From assembly GCF_963576545.1 (NCBI RefSeq), contig NC_083648.1, positions 16,071,436-16,135,435 on the forward strand: a stretch of DNA of 64,000 bases. Direction: 5' to 3'. The number at the start of each line of letters is the position of its first letter. Position 1 is the first letter of the stretch. Origin of the DNA: Limanda limanda. Lineage: Eukaryota; Chordata; Actinopteri; Pleuronectiformes; Pleuronectidae. Positions 60,301-64,000 of this stretch are shown piece after piece. The translations under genes and the position numbers were made by a program. The notes beneath the pieces were generated by a model. It was not told the origin of the DNA, did not search any database, and saw only the letters and a list, made by a program, of their open reading frames with translations.

Positions 60301-63300
60301 TGGAGCTGGATGTTCAAGGAGCACTTGCTGAATCATGTGAAGCAGAGGTGAGACACAAGCACACACAAATAAAAAGAACTACAAGTATTATGCTGGAAAA
60401 ATAATTAGTCAATGATTTTGAAATTAAGCAAAGCAAAATTAACAGTCTCTTGTTAATTTTGTTCCGGACACTTCTTCCTTTTCCTCTCCCTTGACTCTGA
60501 AACCTTATATCATCCTTTGTCCTCTCCATCTCGCAGCGTGAGGGAATTATCCTCTTTTGTCCAGAACACAGCCCACGGTCTCTCTAATGAGGTGTCAGAT
60601 GGCGACTATGCAGGTCTTGTGGACATCATGGGACACCTCATGGCCATACGAGACAGACAGATCAGCAATGAACAGCACTTCAAACCTCTCAAGTCTACTG
60701 CTGAGCTCCTCAAGACCTACGGACAGCAGCTGCCTGAGAGCGTCTACTCGCAGCTAGAAGTATGTCACGTTCCAATGATGCATACAATTCTTGGATGGAA
60801 GCAGCATGTGTGTATTTATTGGTACATTACATTCCTCCACAAAACACAGGACCTGCCGGAGAAGTGGAAGAGTCTGAGGAAAATTGCCTTCGCAGTCAAA
60901 CATGAAGTGGCACCTCTACAGTCAAATGAAGTTTCAGTGATTCGCAGGAAATGTGTGCGGTTTGAGGTGAGGCTGTGTGTGAGGGGGGTAGGATGTCAAT
61001 GTGGCGGCCCCTAACAAAGAGCTCAATATCTGACATATAAACCTGCTGATCACTTTCTGTCCTGCATTATACATGACTGACAGCCCACACAAGGTGAAAG
61101 CAGACATAAAACCTGGAGCATCTATAAATCCTGAAGGTTCTGGTTTTCCCCCCATATTTTAGGTAAAACAACACCAGTTCAGAGAAGATTTTCGTACTGA
61201 ATCCATCTTCAAGATCGCTGTGGAGGAGCCGTATAAACTGATTGATAAAGTGAGATAAGAAGATAATTCAAAACGAATACTTGTTGCTGGTCACACCCTG
61301 AAAATAATAATTCCATTGTTAATACCAATGTGCTTGTCTCCAGTCTAATCGAGCAGTAGCATTGATGGAGGCAGAGATGAAGAAGCTGCAGGACACAGCT
61401 GATCTATTTGAGGTCAGTTTCCCAGACTACAAGCAGCTACGCCAGTGCCGCTCTGACATCATACTGGTCAAAGCAGTCTGGGACATGGTCATCTTCGTCA
61501 AGGTACAAAATAAAAATTGTTTGGCATTTTATTTTTTTGTGACCTCCATAGATTAACCATTTGCACGATGCGGACATTGTAACATAGTGAGGCTCAGGAT
61601 TTTACAGTGTGTTTTTACACTGCTTAGACCTCCTTTTAGGCTCTAGGTGAAACTCAAGTTTCATCTGTAAATATCACCAGAGAATCCCAGATTGAATATT
61701 TCATTCTCCTCTCCATGGCAGACTAGTATAGAGGATTGGACCAAGACTCCATGGAAAGAGATCAACGTTGAGCAGATGGACATGGAGCTCAGAAGATTTG
61801 CCAAAGTACGACAAGCTCCCATTGACAGACGGACAAAATCTTAAATTCTTTGAAAGTGTTTAAGAAAACTGTAAAACTGTCTGTCTGACTATCTGTCTGT
61901 TGCACACTAAAGGAGATGAAGATGTTGGATAAGGAGGTGCGTGTGTGGGACGTCTACATGGGTCTGGAGTCGACTGTGAAGAACCTGTTGACGTCTCTGA
62001 GAGCCATCAACGAGCTGCAAAACTCTGCAGTCAGAGAGAGACACTGGCAACAGCTCATGAACACCACAGGGGTATGAGACTCTGATGCTCCTCAATGCCT
62101 CATACCTCATGCCCCTTCATTCAATAGTATTTCATTTCTTATCACATTCTGCACTGTACATGTGTCACTATTGATCTCTTTTTAATAGCCTTCATGTACT
62201 GTACCATCATTGAACTATCCCCTCCAGGCCTGAAATGACCAGCACAGTTGAGGGAACCCAATTATCCTGCTCTGAAACATGATCCCACTAATGGTTGCCA
62301 TGTCTTTTTTGTCAGGTCCGGTTTGTCATGGGGGAGGGCACCACCCTGGGGGACCTTTTGGAATTACAGCTTCACCGAGTGGAGGATGAGGTCAAAAACA
62401 TAGTGGATAAGGCCGTGAAAGAAATGGCCATAGAGAAGGTAAGAACACACAGACTAGACTAGTAACAGTATATTGGGCTGCATATTAGCATGTCAGTATG
62501 TCTCTCATGTGAGAGATCAGACGATTTAGCACAGCAAAGATTACAAAAAAAACAATCTTGTAGCTTGATCAGCGAGTTGAAGACGGAAAAGAGCAAGAAA
62601 ATGCAGAGCACCTACCTGCGTGTCATCACAGGGGAGTCCCCGCAATTCCAAGGGTTCCAGTGACTCTTGTCCAGTGAGAAGCCAGAGCTTGAATTCAAAC
62701 GTTTTACACAGTTGACAACAATGTACTTTTGAAATATTTACAAAAATTAAAACAGAGTACACTACCATCCACACATTTGACCATTAAATAAACTCCAATT
62801 ATGTTCTTGAATCAGTAGAATATGATATAATTTGATAGGATTAATTCCCCTTTAGTTGACTAATAAAAAACAGGGTGAAACTTGAGATCAGGATGTGCAT
62901 GTGTGATGAACAATAAACTTTATCCTTATCCTACTGCATATTTTTAAGATAGATCAAATTAAAACGTTCTACTTATGCTTAGGTTTTGGCAGAGATAACC
63001 CAGACATGGAGTGTGATGTTATTGTCCTATGAGACTCACACCAGCACAGGAACCCCTCTTCTCAAAGCTGATGAGAATCTGATTGAGACACTGGAGGACA
63101 ACCAGGTGAGTGTGTGTTACGCAGCTGCTTCTCTCAAGTGTGTGATACGTACCTTCTTGTAGTAGCTTAACGGGTTTGTCGTGACCTGATGTTTCCTAAT
63201 ATATATATCATCACACTGGCAGGTAGCTGAGCAAAAACCAGAACAGTATAAATTCATAGTGAATGGTTAATGCAGAATATTTTTAATTTGTGGCTTGGAT

Positions 63301-63881
63301 CTTAGGGATAACTGTAACACTGCGGTTGTATCACTCTTCAGGTGCAGCTGCAGAACATCCTGATGAGTAAGTATGTAGAGTATTTCCAGGCAGAGGTGAG
63401 TGGATGGCAGAAGAAGCTGATGGTGGCCGACCAGGTCATCTCCTCCTGGATGTCTGTCCAGAGGACCTGGGCCCACCTTAACGCCATCTTCACCAACAGC
63501 CACGACATCCGCTGCCAGCTGGCCAGCGACGCAGAGCGCTTTCAGGGAATCCATACTGACTTCCAGGTACCATATACGGACCACCAAGGACCAACAACCA
63601 TATAATCATACTGTATTTCCTCTCCATTTTTATCTGTTTTGATGTTCTCTTCCCTAACCCAGGGCTTGATGACTGAGGTGGTGCAGAACAGTAATGTGGT
63701 GGAGGTGACCAACCACACCGGCTTCCTGGAGAACCTGGAGACACTGCAGCGGAGGCTGTCTGTGTGTGAGAAGGCCCTGGCCGAGTACCTGGAGACCAAG
63801 AGGCTCACGTTCCCCAGGTTTTATTTTGTGTCGGCCTCAGATCTTCTGGAGATTGTATCCAAGGGAACACAGCCCAAACAG
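51021..63881 (+). CDS. dnah11: Axonemal dynein heavy chain, DNAH11-like (5' part, 30 exons)
   Basis: Thirty coding exons total 4,902 nt (1,634 codons), about a third of a typical heavy chain of roughly 4,500 residues; the rest lies beyond the window. All introns are GT-AG, phases agree at every junction and no stop occurs, so this part is intact. Residues about 200-780 form the DHC_N1 tail, which assembles with intermediate and light chains. From about 1,290 the DHC_N2 linker begins. The AAA+ ring and microtubule-binding stalk are not reached. The protein is an outer-arm motor of motile cilia. The tail segment [10 protein letters not shown]...FHTLCLIW...[10 protein letters not shown] is closer to DNAH11 than to DNAH9 or DNAH17 as I know those families; a tree could overturn this. 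Introns run from 78 to 1,368 bp. The start ATG (51021) has G at +4 but T at -3, so context is moderate. Confidence 0.9.
51664..51807 (+). CDS. dnah11: dnah11-like exon 2
   Basis: Codons 102-149 ([20 protein letters not shown] and on), phase 0 at both ends. A good pyrimidine tract precedes the acceptor. The donor GAG|GTGGG runs within ten bases into a long TG/GTGA microsatellite. Confidence 0.8.
51817..52031. repeat. Compound (TG)n/(GTGA)n microsatellite in intron 2
   Basis: About 215 bases of TG and GTGA (GAGT) tetranucleotide arrays alternate within the 569-bp intron 2. Two (GTGA)n blocks of about 40 and 65 bases are separated by TG. The array starts about 10 bases after the exon 2 donor. 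Threonine/His/Ser/Leu repeat frames on the minus strand are artefacts. Confidence 0.95.
52377..52567 (+). CDS. dnah11: dnah11-like exon 3
   Basis: Codons 150-213, ending phase 2 (GG|GTGAGT). Encodes [10 protein letters not shown], then the conserved [10 protein letters not shown] segment. GC-rich compared with the other exons. The intron microsatellite starts almost at the donor. Confidence 0.85.
52572..52715. repeat. (GTGTGTGC)n alternating purine-pyrimidine tract in intron 3
   Basis: About 144 bases of strictly alternating purine-pyrimidine GT/GC sequence, including CGCGCG-type steps, starting four to five bases after the exon 3 splice junction. Such CpG-bearing alternating tracts favour left-handed Z-DNA. 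Confidence 0.9.
52716..53935. other. Rest of dnah11-like intron 3, no other feature
   Basis: The remainder of the longest intron (1,368 bp overall). It is AT-rich and holds duplicated text of the kind TTCTGAGAACATT/GGTGACC...GTATGTCAAG near 53255-53400, but no coding segment was recognised. The pyrimidine tract before the exon 4 acceptor at 53935 is clear. Confidence 0.6.
53936..54131 (+). CDS. dnah11: dnah11-like exon 4
   Basis: Completes codon 213 and runs to codon 278, ending phase 0 (CAG|GTAAG). Encodes the [20 protein letters not shown] stretch typical of the start of DHC_N1, then [15 protein letters not shown]. Confidence 0.9.
54341..54440 (+). CDS. dnah11: dnah11-like exon 5
   Basis: Codons 279-311 plus one base (phase 1). 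[20 protein letters not shown] is followed by [11 protein letters not shown], matching the DHC_N1 plan. Confidence 0.9.
54761..54972 (+). CDS. dnah11: dnah11-like exon 6
   Basis: Through codon 382, phase 0. Holds the most diagnostic block of the tail: [37 protein letters not shown] and [11 protein letters not shown]. This is the segment that favours DNAH11 over its paralogues. Confidence 0.92.
55078..55311 (+). CDS. dnah11: dnah11-like exon 7
   Basis: Codons 383-460, phase 0 at both ends. [20 protein letters not shown], then the conserved [19 protein letters not shown]. Confidence 0.92.
55600..55767 (+). CDS. dnah11: dnah11-like exon 8
   Basis: Codons 461-516. [18 protein letters not shown] is a strongly conserved heavy-chain tail motif; it ends in [10 protein letters not shown] before the donor. 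Confidence 0.92.
55768..56282. other. Intron 8, no other feature
   Basis: 515 bp, AT-rich. A TG run near 56126-56135 is too short to matter. No coding or structured element was seen. Confidence 0.6.
56283..56399 (+). CDS. dnah11: dnah11-like exon 9
   Basis: Codons 517-555. [16 protein letters not shown] matches the FDRRLGTI-type motif of DHC_N1. Confidence 0.92.
56550..56687 (+). CDS. dnah11: dnah11-like exon 10
   Basis: Codons 556-601. [20 protein letters not shown] then [16 protein letters not shown], conserved tail text; phase 0. Confidence 0.92.
56881..57005 (+). CDS. dnah11: dnah11-like exon 11
   Basis: Codons 602-642 plus two bases, donor AT|GTGAGG. Contains [20 protein letters not shown], the well-known NMP-VAG-L motif of heavy-chain tails. 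Confidence 0.92.
57404..57599 (+). CDS. dnah11: dnah11-like exon 12
   Basis: Completes Met643 and runs to codon 708. Encodes [20 protein letters not shown], then [20 protein letters not shown]. Confidence 0.92.
57600..58278. other. Intron 12, no other feature
   Basis: 679 bp, AT-rich, with no recognised repeat or coding segment. A long pyrimidine tract (58257-58276) precedes the acceptor. Confidence 0.6.
58279..58383 (+). CDS. dnah11: dnah11-like exon 13
   Basis: Codons 709-743. [20 protein letters not shown] is the conserved VLREVKYL motif near the end of DHC_N1. Confidence 0.92.
58500..58691 (+). CDS. dnah11: dnah11-like exon 14
   Basis: Codons 744-807. [20 protein letters not shown], then [20 protein letters not shown], the conserved L-W-(6)-W-Y/I region. 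Confidence 0.92.
58909..59109 (+). CDS. dnah11: dnah11-like exon 15
   Basis: Codons 808-874, phase 0. Helical text [13 protein letters not shown], then [20 protein letters not shown]. The acceptor CTAG follows a T-rich tract. Confidence 0.9.
59211..59546 (+). CDS. dnah11: dnah11-like exon 16 (largest)
   Basis: Codons 875-986, 336 bp. [40 protein letters not shown] and [18 protein letters not shown] follow the family order. Confidence 0.93.
59653..59730 (+). CDS. dnah11: dnah11-like exon 17
   Basis: Codons 987-1012. [20 protein letters not shown], a short exon between 106- and 78-bp introns. Confidence 0.88.
59809..59864 (+). CDS. dnah11: dnah11-like exon 18 (56 bp)
   Basis: Codons 1013-1030 plus two bases. 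[18 protein letters not shown] matches the YSYLWTDD-type motif. The smallest exon found; its phase 2 end is completed by exon 19. Confidence 0.88.
59969..60089 (+). CDS. dnah11: dnah11-like exon 19
   Basis: Through codon 1071. [20 protein letters not shown], then [11 protein letters not shown], conserved FLLYGH and PPTL-FKEQ motifs. Confidence 0.92.
60178..60347 (+). CDS. dnah11: dnah11-like exon 20
   Basis: Codons 1072-1127 plus two bases. [20 protein letters not shown] and [13 protein letters not shown], the conserved D-RPFK-L-I-KW motif. Confidence 0.93.
60537..60759 (+). CDS. dnah11: dnah11-like exon 21
   Basis: Through codon 1202, phase 0. [20 protein letters not shown] is the hallmark GLV-IMGHL motif, followed by [20 protein letters not shown]. 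The following 90-bp intron is in frame and without stops. Confidence 0.93.
60850..60966 (+). CDS. dnah11: dnah11-like exon 22
   Basis: Codons 1203-1241. [20 protein letters not shown], then [15 protein letters not shown]. The acceptor has a weak pyrimidine tract. Confidence 0.92.
61163..61249 (+). CDS. dnah11: dnah11-like exon 23
   Basis: Codons 1242-1270. [20 protein letters not shown], then EEPYKLIDK, phase 0. Confidence 0.9.
61344..61502 (+). CDS. dnah11: dnah11-like exon 24
   Basis: Codons 1271-1323. [20 protein letters not shown], then [16 protein letters not shown]2 (linker) begins around here. Confidence 0.93.
61722..61805 (+). CDS. dnah11: dnah11-like exon 25
   Basis: Codons 1324-1351. 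[20 protein letters not shown], the conserved W-TPW--IN-E motif of the linker. Confidence 0.93.
61913..62071 (+). CDS. dnah11: dnah11-like exon 26
   Basis: Codons 1352-1404. [32 protein letters not shown] and [13 protein letters not shown], all linker hallmarks. Confidence 0.94.
62316..62438 (+). CDS. dnah11: dnah11-like exon 27
   Basis: Codons 1405-1445. [20 protein letters not shown], then [13 protein letters not shown]. Confidence 0.94.
62439..62982. other. Intron 27, no other feature
   Basis: 544 bp. A minus-strand frame at 62541-62774 has no family support. The sequence is otherwise AT-rich without recognised repeats. Confidence 0.6.
62983..63105 (+). CDS. dnah11: dnah11-like exon 28
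   Basis: Codons 1446-1486. [20 protein letters not shown], then [13 protein letters not shown], the conserved LIE-LEDNQ end. Confidence 0.94.
63342..63566 (+). CDS. dnah11: dnah11-like exon 29
   Basis: Codons 1487-1561. [20 protein letters not shown], then [19 protein letters not shown], classic linker text. Confidence 0.95.
63663..63881 (+). CDS. dnah11: dnah11-like exon 30 (last in window)
   Basis: Codons 1562-1634, phase 0 before [26 protein letters not shown], then [19 protein letters not shown], among the most conserved text of all axonemal heavy chains. Further exons must lie to the right. Confidence 0.95.
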
Positions 63882-63943
63882 GTAATAGATAACAATTGAA
63901 TGATGGTTCCTAGGGAAAATGAGAAAGGAAAACATAAAGAGAC

Positions 63944-64000
63944 TAGGGTTGGGTACCGAGAACCGGTTCCAATATGGAACCGGTTCCAATACAACCGGTA
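63944..64000. repeat. Possible transposon end in intron 30, cut by window edge
   Basis: AGGGTTGGGTACCGAG is followed by a near-palindrome AACCGGTTCC-AATAT-GGAACCGGTT (63961-63985) and another CGGTTCCAATACAACCGGT. GGGTTGGGTA..CCGGTTCC text is typical of an abundant fish repeat, probably a DNA transposon terminus. The window ends before it can be defined. Confidence 0.45.

Noticed and set aside
60517..61014. 165-codon uninterrupted frame covering exons 21 and 22
   Set aside because: The middle 90 bases lack family similarity and are bounded by GT and AG, so they are an in-frame intron rather than coding sequence.

Overview
The window looks like nuclear DNA of a teleost fish. It is AT-leaning, very rich in (CA)n/(TG)n and other simple repeats, carries several transposon classes typical of fish, and its one host gene is a vertebrate-type multi-exon gene with GT-AG introns. 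I cannot name the species. No bacterial gene, CRISPR array, tRNA gene or complete rRNA gene was seen.

Layout. Bases 1-5606 are intergenic, with opposed (CA)31 and (TG)34 tracts. A complete Ty3/gypsy-type LTR retrotransposon (5611-10265) follows. Its two 316-bp LTRs differ at one base, gag and pol are both open, and the features point to the CsRn1 clade: a Cys-His-Cys-Cys Gag knuckle and a primer-binding site resembling the tRNA-Trp 3' end. Bases 10270-51020 form a roughly 40-kb gene-poor tract. It holds a solo LTR (16858-17625, 5-bp target duplication), a non-autonomous hAT element (23207-24845, perfect 8-bp duplication) that contains a piece of antisense 18S rRNA sequence, a second duplicated-target element with a minus-strand open frame (25509-26429), a stop-riddled LINE reverse-transcriptase tail (45373-45941), several short interspersed-repeat tails and many microsatellites.

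The right end (51021-64000) carries the 5' part of an axonemal outer-arm dynein heavy chain gene on the plus strand, most like dnah11. I could place 30 consecutive coding exons (4,902 nt, 1,634 codons). Every junction is GT-AG, every phase agrees and there is no internal stop. They encode the tail (DHC_N1) and the start of the linker (DHC_N2). The AAA+ motor lies beyond the window.

The most notable new signal is in the retrotransposon. Gag and pol are in a -1 relationship. Their 58-nt overlap contains a correctly phased GGGAAAC slippery heptamer, a 5-nt spacer and a 12-bp stem whose loop contains the gag stop codon. This is a textbook-shaped -1 ribosomal frameshift signal.
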